A stretch of DNA of 64,000 nt from Euclidia mi (GCA_944739405.2 OX123193.2:24851516-24915515), one strand, 5' to 3'; shown: positions 1 to 10,296, counted from the stretch's first letter. A program made the numbers and translations. Notes: generated by a model not told the origin, from the sequence alone.

Positions 1-2571
1 TCGTCCATGCAGCTCTTTACCTTTCCATACCTCCCTGCGCTCTTCTACACCAAGTACGACAGGTTTGCGCCAGTTCTCTTTCGCCAGACCCAGCGGGGTA
101 AGCCCACTGTCTACAGCGACCACATCTCGGTGCATCCCCGCGTCAGTGTTTAGAAAGTATTCTCTGAGATTGCACACCTCGCGATTGTGGAGAGTCTTGG
201 CACTTAGGAAGCCACGACCCCCACACTTACGCGGGATGTACAATCTCATCACCGACGAACGCGGGTGATGCATCCGGTATGTCGTGAGTAGACAGCGAAC
301 TTTCCGATCCAAGGCGTCCAATTCTGTTTGAGTCCATCTGAGTATGCCGAAGGAGTACAATAAGACCGGCATGGCCCAACCGTTACAGGCACGCACCTTA
401 TTTCCACCTGATAAAAAGCTTTTTAAGATTTTCTTCAGGCGGCCAAAGAAACGTACCTGTAACGCCTGTTTCATGCCCGCGTCATCAATGTCTAATGCCT
501 GCGACATACCCAGATATTTGTAGGTTTCGGTTGCAGAGAGAGATCTAAGTTGTGTGAAATCTGAAAGCATTATACCATCAGATTCCACACTCCTGCCTCG
601 CTTTACATGCATGACCGCACATTTATCCACACCGAACTCCATCTTAATTGAATTACTAAAATTTTCAATTGTCTTTAGTAACTCAGTTAACTGGAGGTCA
701 GTGGGGGCAAATAGTTTAAGGTCATCCATGAAAAGGAGATGAGAAATAACCTGACCTCTACTCTGCAATCGATAGCCTAGCCCTGAACTTTCGAGCAAAG
801 TGCTCAGCGGGTTCAGTGCTAGACAAAACCATAGTGGACTCAAACTGTCGCCCTGGAAAATACCTCGCTTGATCTTTATAGGTACGCCATACCCGCAAGG
901 CTGTCGACATCCTGGATAGCGAAGCACCGTACTCCACTGCCCCATACATGCCCTCAAGAGGGCGCATAGAGTTGCATCTACTTTGTACAACTCCAGCACC
1001 CTCAAGAGCCACGTATGTGGCACAGAGTCATAGGCCTTCTTATAGTCTATCCAGCATGTCGCCAGATTCTTTCGACTACGGCGCACCTGTTGGCTAATGG
1101 CCATGTCGATAAGGAGTAGCTCCTTAGTACCACGTGCCCGGTTTCTACATCCATTTTGAGACTCAGATAAGATTTTATTATTGAATATGTGTAATGTCAA
1201 TTTTGTTCTCAAAATGGATGTAAAAACTTTATAAACTGTAGGCAGGCAAGTTATAGGCCTATAGTTCGTAGGCTCCGTGGTACTACCAGACTTAAAGAGC
1301 AGGTGAGTTACGCCAGTTGTCATAAAACTTGGCAGCGATCCTGAGTCCAGAGATGACTGGAATTGGGATGCCAAGCGAACATGTGCACTGCGTAGCCATT
1401 TTAACCAGAAATTGTGCAACCCGTCCGGTCCCGCAGATTTCCAATTTGCTAATGGACGGACTGCACAATTTACGTCGCTGGCGTCTATGGCTACAGGCTC
1501 CATTTGAGGTATTACCTCACATGATCGCTCAATATCCCTAATCCAGTCACCCTCTGTATGGCTGACGGGAGTCGACCATAAACTGCGCCAGAACGCAATT
1601 GTGTTCGCATCATCTGGTCGACGCCCATCATCCACACCTGGTTCAGGTCGCTCCCAATTCCTATAAACCAGCTTCTCATCTCTTTGGAATGCGCGATTTT
1701 GGGTATATCGGTCAATCCTTTTTTTGTACCGCCTGATGCGATTCGCCCACGCATAGATTTTCTGCTTCAGGAAGTCGATGCGTTCTGTGACCCGTGACGG
1801 ATATTCTTGAGGACAAAGTCCTGTCCCCTTAAACGCCCGACTCACAAAACGCATCACTCTCGGGCGAGTATTGCCCGACCTGAAGCAGATTAGCTTGCCT
1901 ATGAATGCCCTGGTCTCAGCAATACGACGCTCAATTCTGCGCTGCCAAGCCGGAACGGCATCCCGAGGAGCAATAGTAATACTGCTTTGTATTTTAATAT
2001 TAGCTACTCGACACGCCGCTACGGCCGCGCAGTATAGAATTGAGTGTGTATCACTAAGATTTTCACTAGTGTCTAGGTTAGTAGGCAATAGTGAATCCAG
2101 GGCACACACAAGCGCTATATTTTTTCTATGCGTGGGTAAACGCGGCAGCCGGGGTCTGCTTTCTAATGTAGCATACCGATATTCCCCAATGGCGCACTCC
2201 AAAGTACTCCTTATCTTATCAATGCATTGGGTACTTACTTGTATATCCCTGTCCATCAGTTCCTCACCTTCTTCTTGGGCCCTAAGTGAAGCGTGCACTG
2301 TTGGAGCCTCATTGCGTGTGGAGGGTGTGATTTCAGGGATACCTCGCAAGTCTGAGCGTAGCCTCTCAAGTGCGTCGTCATCCAACAGGCGGCAGCGTTG
2401 AATGGCTCGCACTTGATCCGACAGTCGCTGTGCCGAAACGTTAACAGCTGGTTCCAAGGCCTGAAACAGAGGCAGTAAGCGGTCACGGTACGCCGTAAGG
2501 TTGGTTCCTCCCTCTGTAGCCACAAAATATGCCCGCATGACGTTCTCATTCATCGTTTGAGTCCATCTCAT
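1..2571 (-). CDS. Non-LTR retrotransposon reverse transcriptase ORF, R4/Dong-like, open, cut by window edge
   Basis: This would copy its own RNA into DNA at a nicked target site. From the ATG at 2571 the frame stays open for 857 codons to base 1 with no stop, so the protein continues off the left edge. A stop (TAA at 2590-2592) lies seven codons upstream of the ATG, which supports this start. The N-terminus begins MRWTQTMNEN, a motif common at the start of the core of R2/R4-type ORFs. The reverse transcriptase follows: KSAGPDGL (about residue 376), TNYRPITCLPTVYK, motif A WIDYKKAYDSV with Asp509, motif B GIFQGDSLSPLWF, motif C FMDD with Asp616-617, then YKYLGM. The C-terminal part carries CGGRGFLSAKTLHNREV, as in families that end in a restriction-like endonuclease; that domain would lie outside the window. 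Every reverse transcriptase motif is intact, unlike the other LINEs here. The clade (R4/Dong against other R2-like groups) is inferred from memory of motif style and from the TAA-type repeat next to it. Confidence 0.85.
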   Translation of the reverse strand, partial: MRWTQTMNENVMRAYFVATEGGTNLTAYRDRLLPLFQALEPAVNVSAQRLSDQVRAIQRCRLLDDDALERLRSDLRGIPEITPSTRNEAPTVHASLRAQEEGEELMDRDIQVSTQCIDKIRSTLECAIGEYRYATLESRPRLPRLPTHRKNIALVCALDSLLPTNLDTSENLSDTHSILYCAAVAACRVANIKIQSSITIAPRDAVPAWQRRIERRIAETRAFIGKLICFRSGNTRPRVMRFVSRAFKGTGLCPQEYPSRVTERIDFLKQKIYAWANRIRRYKKRIDRYTQNRAFQRDEKLVYRNWERPEPGVDDGRRPDDANTIAFWRSLWSTPVSHTEGDWIRDIERSCEVIPQMEPVAIDASDVNCAVRPLANWKSAGPDGLHNFWLKWLRSAHVRLASQFQSSLDSGSLPSFMTTGVTHLLFKSGSTTEPTNYRPITCLPTVYKVFTSILRTKLTLHIFNNKILSESQNGCRNRARGTKELLLIDMAISQQVRRSRKNLATCWIDYKKAYDSVPHTWLLRVLELYKVDATLCALLRACMGQWSTVLRYPGCRQPCGYGVPIKIKRGIFQGDSLSPLWFCLALNPLSTLLESSGLGYRLQSRGQVISHLLFMDDLKLFAPTDLQLTELLKTIENFSNSIKMEFGVDKCAVMHVKRGRSVESDGIMLSDFTQLRSLSATETYKYLGMSQALDIDDAGMKQALQVRFFGRLKKILKSFLSGGNKVRACNGWAMPVLLYSFGILRWTQTELDALDRKVRCLLTTYRMHHPRSSVMRLYIPRKCGGRGFLSAKTLHNREVCNLREYFLNTDAGMHRDVVAVDSGLTPLGLAKENWRKPVVLGVEERREVWKGKELHGR

Positions 2572-2586
2572 GCGGCGCACATCACC

Positions 2587-2607
2587 ATATTATTATTATT
2601 ATTATTA
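2587..2607. repeat. (ATT)n microsatellite at the 5' junction of the LINE
   Basis: About six ATT units sit 16-36 bases upstream of the LINE ORF start. On the element strand this reads (AAT/TAA)n. Dong-type elements of Bombyx are known to insert in TAA repeats, so this may be the insertion site; that is inference. Confidence 0.7.
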
Positions 2608-3507
2608 CCCACAAAAATAATTTCCGATGTCATTTTTTAGATTAAGTGCGGCTTGGTAAACACACAAATGATTTTGAGCGTATTGCTATGAAATTAGAAA
2701 TTAAATAATATTACGAATGGAACGTCTCACGTGGTGACGCGATCTACCGCGGCATGGTCACAGAATAATTAATAGTACTAACGTACAGAAGATTCACTTG
2801 TCAAACCAATTTATTGAAATTGCGACTCTTGCTACTAAGCAACAAATTGCAATTCAACTCGCATAAGCACTCAGTGCCTAATGCGATATTCACCTAACCG
2901 TTCCCGTTCTTTTCTAACACATAACGCTGTCGCTGTCTGGCGCGGAGTGGGGCGCTGGGGTTGTTGACTTGCCGCTGCAACTATAATATTTTTATTCATC
3001 GTCTATCTACCTAATTGACCACGTACCTAATAATAAATAATTATCCTATAAGTATTCTATCCCACTATTTGAGCTCGTAGAACAAAAACCACAAAATTCT
3101 TGTTGTTTACATTTTTACTATACTGATTCTTAGTTACCTATTTCCTAAACGCGTGGACTGATTTACATCATTCAAACAGATAAAATGGTTTTTGAACTAG
3201 GTAGATCTTTAATTTGACACCCACAGATATGAGAATTAGTCAGATAGAGCGCATTCGTCCAACTAAGCGTGGCACGTTGACAGCTATGTGTGCGTGACCT
3301 TTGGCGACTGGCACTGTACGGACACGCGCGTCTATGTGTGTGAAAAGTTGCCAGATTATGAATAATCTCCCAGTATTTTGCATATAGTTATGTAATATTC
3401 TTATATTCATTTGCGGTTTTGAAGAATTTACCATGGATTTAATTAATGCTTTTATAAATACATTTCTTAAATGTAGGTACCGAATTAAGTTTTAACTACT
3501 TCGTAAA

Positions 3508-4376
3508 TCTGTATATATAAAATCCTTGCGTTACTGACTGACTGACAGACAAGCTACAGCCGAAACTACTCGGCGCATTAGGGATGATGCGTATATACTG
3601 GTACAGGTATAAATACCCAGTATGAACATGGCAGTACGCACACCGGGTATGTACGGTAGAGACCCGGACCGCACCCGATAGGTATTTTACGAACTGCGCG
3701 CCGAACGAAGTCGCATGACAGTACGGCCCGTACGTACCTATACCTGATCATAAGTTGTACCCGGTCTCCGTTCGACACCGCGCTCCGAGCCTCTAGCGCC
3801 CGCTTCTTTTTGTCATTCCGACGATCTCGTTACGATCGCCGGAATCGTTTGGGGATGTGGGTTGCTCAAGATCGGTCTTTTCTTTTTTTTTGTGGCGTTT
3901 TGCCGGGAAATCTAACTATGTAGATAAACTTACCAAGCCAAACTCTATCTAAATATATAGGTATGTATTGCTCGTTTAAAGTAATAAAGTATAGTCTGAA
4001 AACCTAAATAACTGAAATAAGCGGGTCCCTCGTGTCAATTAGACCAATTTAATTTAGCCAAAAGTCATCAAACTGATGAAAAAGTCTGTAAGACCCTCCA
4101 AAAGGAATCCGTCAAAGACCTGCCCTGAAAATACCTATAGGTATTTTAATACTGGGTTTCTGTACTGGGTGCATGGCCATACCCGTACCCGTGAGGCCGG
4201 GTATGGAATGTTGCAGGTATATCTCATGCCTACGGCGCATGAAGCTGAAATTTAGCATGTATGTTTCTTGGGAACCGTAGGGGTGCACCAAGACGGGATT
4301 TCTCGAAATTCCCACGGGATCGGGCAAAACGAGAAATAAGAAAATATGTGCGTGCGAAGCCGCTGGCGTCGATTAG
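3508..4376 (+). mobile_element. Helitron-like short repeat, interrupted
   Basis: It begins TCTGTATATATAAAATCC, continues CTTGCGTTACTGACTGACTG and ends near GCTGGCGTCGATTAG. The uninterrupted relative at 47339-47543 ends GCTGGCGTCCTCTAG before T, fitting the 5'-TC / CTAG-3' termini of Helitrons. A second insertion (3579-4232) splits this copy. No coding capacity. Confidence 0.65.
3579..4232. mobile_element. hAT-like non-autonomous transposon, 654 bp, inside the Helitron-like repeat
   Basis: CGGCGCAT stands on both sides (3571-3578 and 4233-4240), an 8-bp target duplication. The ends are imperfect inverted repeats: TAGGGATGATGCGTATATAC on the left and, reverse complemented, TAGGCATGAGATATACC on the right. 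The related repeat at 47400 reads GGGCGCAGGAAGCTG without the insert, matching the expected empty site. No transposase ORF is seen. Confidence 0.8.
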
Positions 4377-4390
4377 TTGAGAAATAAATA

Positions 4391-4531
4391 GTATGTATGT
4401 ATACACGGCACCAAGTCAAGCTAAACAGTTGCTGTACGATTTTGATACTTATTCGCTACGCCATAAGTATGTATGTACACACGGCGCCAAGTCAAGCTAA
4501 ACAGTTGCTGTACGATTTTGATACTTATTCG
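4391..4531 (+). repeat. Two direct copies of a 65-bp unit
   Basis: 4391-4455 and 4467-4531 are nearly identical, sharing CAAGTCAAGCTAAACAGTTG and ending GATACTTATTCG. The spacer is 11 bp. This looks like a local duplication inside the 1.79-kb transposon. Confidence 0.85.
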
Positions 4532-5104
4532 GTTGAAATTCTATTACTATATTTATGAGAAAGAAGATATATCTACAATATAATTTTATAATACGGTAAT
4601 GTATTTTTCATTAACATGACAATCATTATCACATAATCAATTGACAAGTGCATTTTCCCTAATTCAGGCAGAACGGCGTCGACAAAAACTGGCAACACTT
4701 ACATATTTCTAGCACAAATACGAATTTTATCGAAATTAAATTAGGAAACAGTCAAATTATCAATAGTTACCTGTGAAAAGATATTCCATTTTCCTGTTTT
4801 TGTTTTTAGGAACAACTTTTACAGTGTTTAAGAACACAAGACGGCATTTTGAGAATTTAAAAGTTGAAGTGATCGTGACGCGTGAACTGTACGATGCTTC
4901 GTAGCGCACTGAGACGAGTTTGTACTTTGTATTCGCTTTTCAATTTTGTATTTGCTTTAGTGGCCGCACGCAACTGTGCCGCGCGTTCCATCTGACTAAT
5001 TCTCATATCTGTGTTGACACCATAATCGTTGAGATATCTCAACAAACAAAAAATCAAATTTTCAAGTTGCTCTCGTAAAATAAATAAAATCAAATTTTCA
5101 AGTC

Positions 5105-5483
5105 GCTTTCGACACACAGTTAATTGAGCAATAGGTATTTTGCATTAGACTTGTGATGATACATTTTTGCACAGTGTATGAACACGGCGCGTGAGAATAC
5201 GGAGCGGTCGCACTCGTTGCGTAACGTCTAATGTGAGCGGCGCGCGGCAGCCCACTAATCCAACCATGTCGACATGGTCGGCCGAGGTACTTGTAAGTTT
5301 CTACCTAAAATGCGAAGTGCGCCCGGCCTGGCATGGTGTAGAATGCCACAAAATTCTCCGAGATATATAGATAATATTCCTTATTTTACGTCTGCTGTCT
5401 AATGAATTATAATATATGTGATATAATGCTTACGGTCAGCATTAAAATTATATACGATACGTGTCACAAAACCAAGATTTTGT
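5105..5483. other. Intergenic, no gene seen
   Basis: This stretch holds a GC-rich patch (about 5180-5350) with no open frame of interest. A short inverted repeat (ACGTGTCACAAA / TTTGTGACACGT, near 5459-5490) lies next to the hAT insertion point. Confidence 0.5.
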
Positions 5484-5914
5484 GACACGTACAGGGCCGG
5501 ATCTACCTAAGGGCTGCTTGGGCTGCAGCCCAGGGCCCCGAGGTTACAAGGGGCCCCCAGACCCCGCTAAAAACAATAGGCGATAATTTGAATTTAAAAA
5601 ATGGTTGTCTGTAAAGTCGGTTTACGAACGATATTTTTACGTGATAACGTCATAAGAAAACATTGATGAAAAATTGCATACTTACTTACTTCTATGAATT
5701 GAGTTAAGGGGGATAATACGTGTAAAAGGATGTTTTCATGCTGATTGATATAAATTTTTTTACCTTAAAAAAATTTATGTCATTCATTTTTTAAGAAAAA
5801 TGAATATTATTTATTGAAACTATTAGGTTACTCTATACATATAGGTATTCATGAGTTTTTTTCATATTTTACAAAAATGTAACTTAAAAAGTAGCGGCGA
5901 TATCAGCTGATACA

Positions 5915-5957
5915 CATCGTAGTGTAAATAAAAATTTATTCTATTCTATTCTCATGT
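5915..5957 (+). repeat. (ATTCT)n-type tail of a retroposon
   Basis: AATAAAAATTTATTCTATTCTATTC resembles the short-repeat 3' tail left by some insect LINEs. Only the tail is recognisable. Confidence 0.4.
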
Positions 5958-6222
5958 AAGTTGTCATCCGACTTAACAGTTGGTGTACACGATGGAAGCC
6001 ACAATTTTTATCCGAAATCAATGACACAGAATAATTACTTTCTTTTACATGTGTCTCGTCTATATAAACCTCAATTAAAAGAAAAGATTTTTAGAGGGCT
6101 ATTAAAATAAGTCATGTTTTCTTACCATTTTGTCATATTATATTGTTTACTATAAAATAGTAGTTAAAATAAAAATATCGCTTATGATTGAGGTTCATAT
6201 TCAGCACAATATTGTGTAAGGA

Positions 6223-6741
6223 AATAGGCTTGTGTCCACTAATAATAAATTGGTTGTATTGTAGTATCAATAGATTCATTATGATTTTCAGATGTCAATA
6301 AAGTTTATTATTTATCATAAAAAGGTTAGATTAATGTTATTTTTAGGATTCTAAAACTAAAAATAATGTATTTATTCTTGTGACAGTGAACACCAATCAA
6401 TTACGTCAAACAGTACGTCCGCCATTTATGTTGTGGACGTTATAGTAGTAAATACAACTAAAACGTCGAAACTTTCTACCTGTCAAATCGAATATAACAA
6501 AATAAAAGTGGGTACATCAGACCAGACTTCATTCACGGTTCGTTTTGTTTTGGACTTTGTGATATCACTCAACCGCCATGATGGTTTATAGCGTATTCGT
6601 GTCAAATTCAAAAAGGTTTTTAAAAAGCCGTAATTAGTAATGTTGCTGATCGATTTTTGAAAAAAAATTCAGGTATTCCAGTTTAACATCTAATAAAGGA
6701 ATGAATCAATCGCTAATTCCATTTTAGGACACAAGCCTATT
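6223..6741. mobile_element. Possible MITE with 15-bp perfect inverted ends
   Basis: AATAGGCTTGTGTCC (6223-6237) is matched exactly by its reverse complement at 6727-6741, 519 bp in total. No clear target duplication was found and there is no ORF, so the class is open. Confidence 0.5.
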
Positions 6742-7179
6742 ATAAACCAAGGGAGATCACCCAAATTGGGCTAATTTTGATTTACCGGCCAATCAATAAA
6801 ATAGTGTTATTTTAATAGAATACACTATTTAAAAAAAATACTATTACAACAAACTTCTAAGTCAATTCTCTGAAACAATACTTAGGTTTGAATGCATGTA
6901 TATCTATAACTACTGTAGAGCAGTTTTGTTTTGTCAAAAGTGATAAATCTAAGAGGTGTAAAGGTAGTAAACTATATGTTTTCAGCCTCACGTGAAAAAC
7001 GTGAGCCTTAAAATGTAGTGGGTTCATAAAAAGAAGTAAAAAATATTTTTTTAGCTCTACTGACCAAATACAAAAATATCGTCTAAACCTTCCGTAGGAA
7101 TGTCTATGACAGGCAGTCTTGTATATAGGCATGCCAATGCCACCATAGTGACGATAATTCTTGTTCTCGTCATGGGGTT

Positions 7180-7372
7180 GAAGAGATGTCACGTCGCGAC
7201 GTTCTCACTTTCCATGGTTGTTGCGGCTCTTACTTGGGGAGGAAAGGCCAGGTGGAAACGCCTAAATGTCATAATTGTGCAGCCGCAACATTGTCGGGAA
7301 AACGGCGCTGCAAACGTTGGTGGAATGCCCCAACTCATCTTCATCTCGAACTATTCTCGACCACTTTGGTAT
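7180..7372 (+). pseudogene. C-terminal fragment of an R1/Jockey-like LINE ORF
   Basis: Reading across a frameshift gives GSYLGRKGQVETPKCHNC and, in the next frame, TLVECPNSSSSRTILDH. The pattern C-x2-C followed by a short spacer and the VECP stretch is the zinc-knuckle end seen after RNase H or reverse transcriptase in R1/Jockey-type LINEs. It is a broken remnant inside the hAT composite. Confidence 0.45.
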
Positions 7373-7992
7373 AGGCCTCTTCAACAACTTCTATTCCGTA
7401 CTCTATTCCGTGTATTCTATTCCGGTCTGTTTTGGACAGTCTTCAACCAATTACTGCCCGCTATCTTTATGATGTCATCTGTCCATCTCATTCGCGGTCT
7501 TCCAGCTAGTCGTTTACAATCCCACGGTCTCCACTTCAATATTTGGTTCGGGTTTTCTGGCTACATGTCCGGCCCACTGCCACTTAAGCTTCGCTAGTCT
7601 TTAAACAACATCTGATTCTCGACTTCCTTTTCGGAGCCATTTATTCGTCTTTCTGTCTCTTAATGTCACTCCTACCAGTTTTCACTTCATTGCACTTTGA
7701 GTTTCTAGAAAGCTGCCTTCGTAGTAACCCAAGTTTCAGCTCCGTAGGTAAGCACTGACAGAACACACTGGTTGAATATTGTTGCTTTTTGTTGCTTCGT
7801 AATATTCATAGCAAAAGCAAATGCCAGTTTTCCGAAAGCGGCCCAATCCAAACCAATACCTCTATCAATCCCTTTCACCTGGTTTGCTTTGACCATCTTT
7901 ATCTTTTGCCCTAGGTATATATATTTATTGACAAAGTCCAATGGGGTACTTCCTACTGCAATTGTTATTCCGCTGGAGTTTCACTAGTTATG
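7350..7992 (-). pseudogene. RTE-clade LINE fragment, C-terminal part of reverse transcriptase ORF
   Basis: From 7985 downward one frame reads NSSGITIAVGSTPLDFVNKY, then IYLGQKI, DWAAFGKL and FNQCVLSVLTYGAETW, the post-catalytic part of RTE proteins. Below 7700 it goes on with frame breaks and stops (VTLRDRKTNKWLRK, then RLAGRPRMRWTDDIIKIAGS). The N-terminal endonuclease and the YADD region are missing. It lies antisense inside the 5492-9262 element. Similar pieces are at 9587 and 50.2-52.3 kb. Confidence 0.75.
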
Positions 7993-9180
7993 TTTCGAAT
8001 TGGCCGCTAACTGGTCGCGGCACTAGTTACAGTCATACCCCCGCTCCCTGCCCTTTCCATGGACCGGTGCGCGATGGCTTGGAACATCACCGCCACTTTC
8101 GGTGAGGCAGTAATGCTGATCAAGGAGACGGCAAACTGAGAGAGGGAGATGATGCCAGCCATAGGGGCCGCTCCCCGTCTGCTAGTAGGCTGAGGCGGCG
8201 ACATTGTGAGCACGTGCGCATCCAGATATTATGTGGATTAGCAAATATGACGTGGCTCGCCCGCTTCCAACGGCGAGCCGACCCTGACCCGAGGGTCATG
8301 GTGTACGTCGCGATGATAACAGCAATTCGCGTGGCCTCCGTCAAGGGACACCGTGGTGCTTATAGTGTGTAGATCCAACCATGCACCAAAGAAAAGGTGG
8401 CTTGCATATCTAATGTACAATACAATACACATTACATCGGACCAGCAGCCGATAGGTCTTCTACCATTAAGGCATACTGAAAGAATAACAAGCAGCGCAC
8501 GTGGAGAGCGCAGTGTGAATTAGAGCGAGACAGCGTGACAGATGCTGCGTCTAATGCAACCTTGCTCTTGGCTTATCTGCTATCACTTGATGCCATTTAA
8601 ATTGCAACTTGCATATTATTTTAGACATACTTTTACTTTACAATAATTATTAGGATTTATTTCACTGACAGAACAGATTATTTGAGCTCGAATTACACTT
8701 AGGACTTTGGTGTAGTAATAAAAAGTGTTTATTTCGTACTATTCTATAATAATGTTAGAAAAGTTCATTTTAGTTGGCCAGCACTTTTAGAACTAGCCCA
8801 AATTTGTATGGAGGCAGTATGATCTCCTTTCAAGATGATAGGTTTAAAACTTTTTAAGCTAGAGTGTACACCGTTTCGAAAAAGGTTGTTTCAAGAAAAA
8901 ACGCTTTTTAAAAAAAAGTGACTGAACAGTGCCGTACCGAAGGACACTTACTAAATCGCTTATAACTTCTGAACGAATAAGAATTTTAACTTAAAATTTT
9001 AAATCATTTTTGAATAGTTTTACAAGCGATTCATGAAAAAAAATGAAATTTATTAAGCTTCTACGCGTATTTCTCCCCTTAATTGAAAATAACATGTTTT
9101 CGATAAATTAACATTATTATGTTTTTTCTTCAATAAAGAATATATTATAATAATAATATATCATTATAGAACCAGTTTTT
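7993..9180. other. Interior of the hAT composite, no gene seen
   Basis: 8000-8560 is GC-richer unique-looking sequence with short overlapping open frames that match nothing I know. 8600-9180 is AT-rich. Nothing supports a host gene. Confidence 0.5.
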
Positions 9181-9270
9181 TGACATGGCTCTTAGTTGAG
9201 TACTTAGATAGGCCCCTAAGTAGTTTCAGCCCAGGGCCCCACAAATTCACGATCCGCCCCTGGACACGTA

Positions 9271-9586
9271 TCGTTATTCCCATCCCAGGATAAGGTACAT
9301 CGTCATGATATTCAACTAGACGCCATGGCACGCCCTCGCAGCCCGTAATACGCCTATATTTTAGTGTGAATAGTATTAAAACATTGTTACATACATCACA
9401 TAACATCTTAGCGGCTACACCATCTGACGAGTAAGAACCAGATTGCAGGCACTGGCTTCCTTTCGTCTCGATGTGGCATGCTTCGGGATTGCCCACAGTA
9501 TAGTACCATTGGATATGCTGCTATAATTAATAAAATTTCTACTGCTACTGAGTAGTCATTCAAAGCAAAGACCCGAATTTGGCAAA
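9271..9586. other. Intergenic, no gene seen
   Basis: Flank of the hAT composite. A minus-strand frame of about 100 codons overlaps both the hAT end and this flank, so it is not a gene. CACGTATCG continues the sequence interrupted by the insertion. Confidence 0.5.
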
Positions 9587-9750
9587 CGTAGTGTAGGACG
9601 CCCTCCGGCTAGCTGGTGACGATATACGCAAAGTGGCTGGTAGTGGCTGGACCACACGATAAGCCGAAAATCGGGCTCAGTGGCGTGCCATTGGAGAGGC
9701 CTGTATCCAGCTGTGGACTATGGCAGGCTGATGATGATTAATAATATTGA
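9587..9750 (+). pseudogene. RTE-clade LINE 3' end fragment
   Basis: GTAGGACGCCCTCCGGCTAG and the following bases correspond, with frame breaks, to the last residues of RTE ORFs (VGRPPA, then the Trp-rich end) and to the short 3' end finishing in TGATGATGATT. Typical 5'-truncated insertion. Confidence 0.6.
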
Positions 9751-9936
9751 ATAAGGCAGACACTACTTAATATAAATAAAGTGAAACCTATCTTTTATAT
9801 AGGTACAGTCAGCTACTAAAGTTTTTAAATTTTATGTCGTCCCAACTGATTATTATTCTCAATATTTAGTAGGATTTTAAGATAAAGAAATCTTTCCTAA
9901 ATCACAATTTATTTATTTTTTTATATTTATTTATAG

Positions 9937-10192
9937 TGTCACGCCTGTATCCCCGGAGGGGTAGGCAGAGGTGTAAATATTACACCCACATTTTGCCATG
10001 AATTGATGATGAATTTTTAGGTCCCACGTAATAGGGGGCGAGCCTATTGCCGTTACCGGGCACATTACTAGACTCCAGGCTGCTACTGAGTATTCGAAAA
10101 AATCCAGTAACACTTTTGCCCGACCCGGGCATCGAACCCGAGACCTCCCAATCCCACGCGCACATTTATGCCGCGAGACCAACGAGGCAGTC
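9937..10192 (-). mobile_element. SINE family 1 (tRNA-headed), nearly full length
   Basis: Read on the minus strand it begins GACTGCCTCGTTGGTCTCGC (tRNA-like A box), has a B box GGTTCGATGCC, a middle with GGCAATAGGCTCGCCCCCTA, and ends with the tail GCCTACCCCTCCGGGG and AGGCGTGAC. RNA polymerase III boxes are in the usual spacing. The tail matches the 3' end of the LINE at 32.3-35.8 kb. Confidence 0.85.
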
Positions 10193-10296
10193 ATAATTTA
10201 TAAATCAAGATTACCTATCACAAGGTTTTATGAAAACTCGGCAAACTTTTAAGGGGTGTAGCGACTTTTGTAATTGTACACATACATACATAACTT

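Larger units (their letters stand above)
3222..5013. mobile_element. TIR transposon with 8-bp target duplication (hAT- or P-like), nested
   Basis: The left end reads CACAGATATGAGAATTAGTC and the right end is its reverse complement, 24 bp without mismatch. The 8-bp sequence TTGACACC lies directly outside both ends (3214-3221 and 5014-5021). The related repeat at 22184-22191 carries a single TTGACACC and no insert, so the empty site is visible. I see no transposase; bases 4857-4985 (-) are open but unrecognised. An 8-bp duplication and ends starting CA fit hAT or P superfamilies. A Helitron-like repeat sits inside. Confidence 0.85.
2761..5104 (+). repeat. Dispersed repeat, copy 1, split by a 1.79-kb insertion
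   Basis: Bases 2761-3221 match 21727-22191 closely, sharing for example TTGCGACTCTTGCTACTAAG and the stretch around GCGATATTCACCTAACCG. Bases 5014-5104 continue the match to 22184-22274 (ACCATAATCGTTGAGATATC and two AAATCAAATTTTCAAGT blocks). In the second copy these halves are contiguous. No ORF of note. Class unknown. Confidence 0.8.
5492..9262. mobile_element. hAT-type composite element, 3.77 kb, 8-bp target duplication
   Basis: The left terminus is CAGGGCCGGATCTACC; the right terminus reverse complemented is CAGGGGCGGATCGTG. GACACGTA is present directly outside each end (5484-5491, 9263-9270). The subterminal stretches also mirror each other (GCCCAGGGCCCC on both sides). Ends starting CAGGG with 8-bp duplications are typical of hAT transposons. 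No hAT transposase is readable; the interior is AT-rich and loaded with other insertions, listed separately. It is best read as a non-autonomous or decayed hAT that gathered other elements. Confidence 0.8.

Noticed and set aside
7100..7597. 165-codon plus-strand frame
   Set aside because: Overlaps decayed LINE fragments on both strands; no domain in its own frame.
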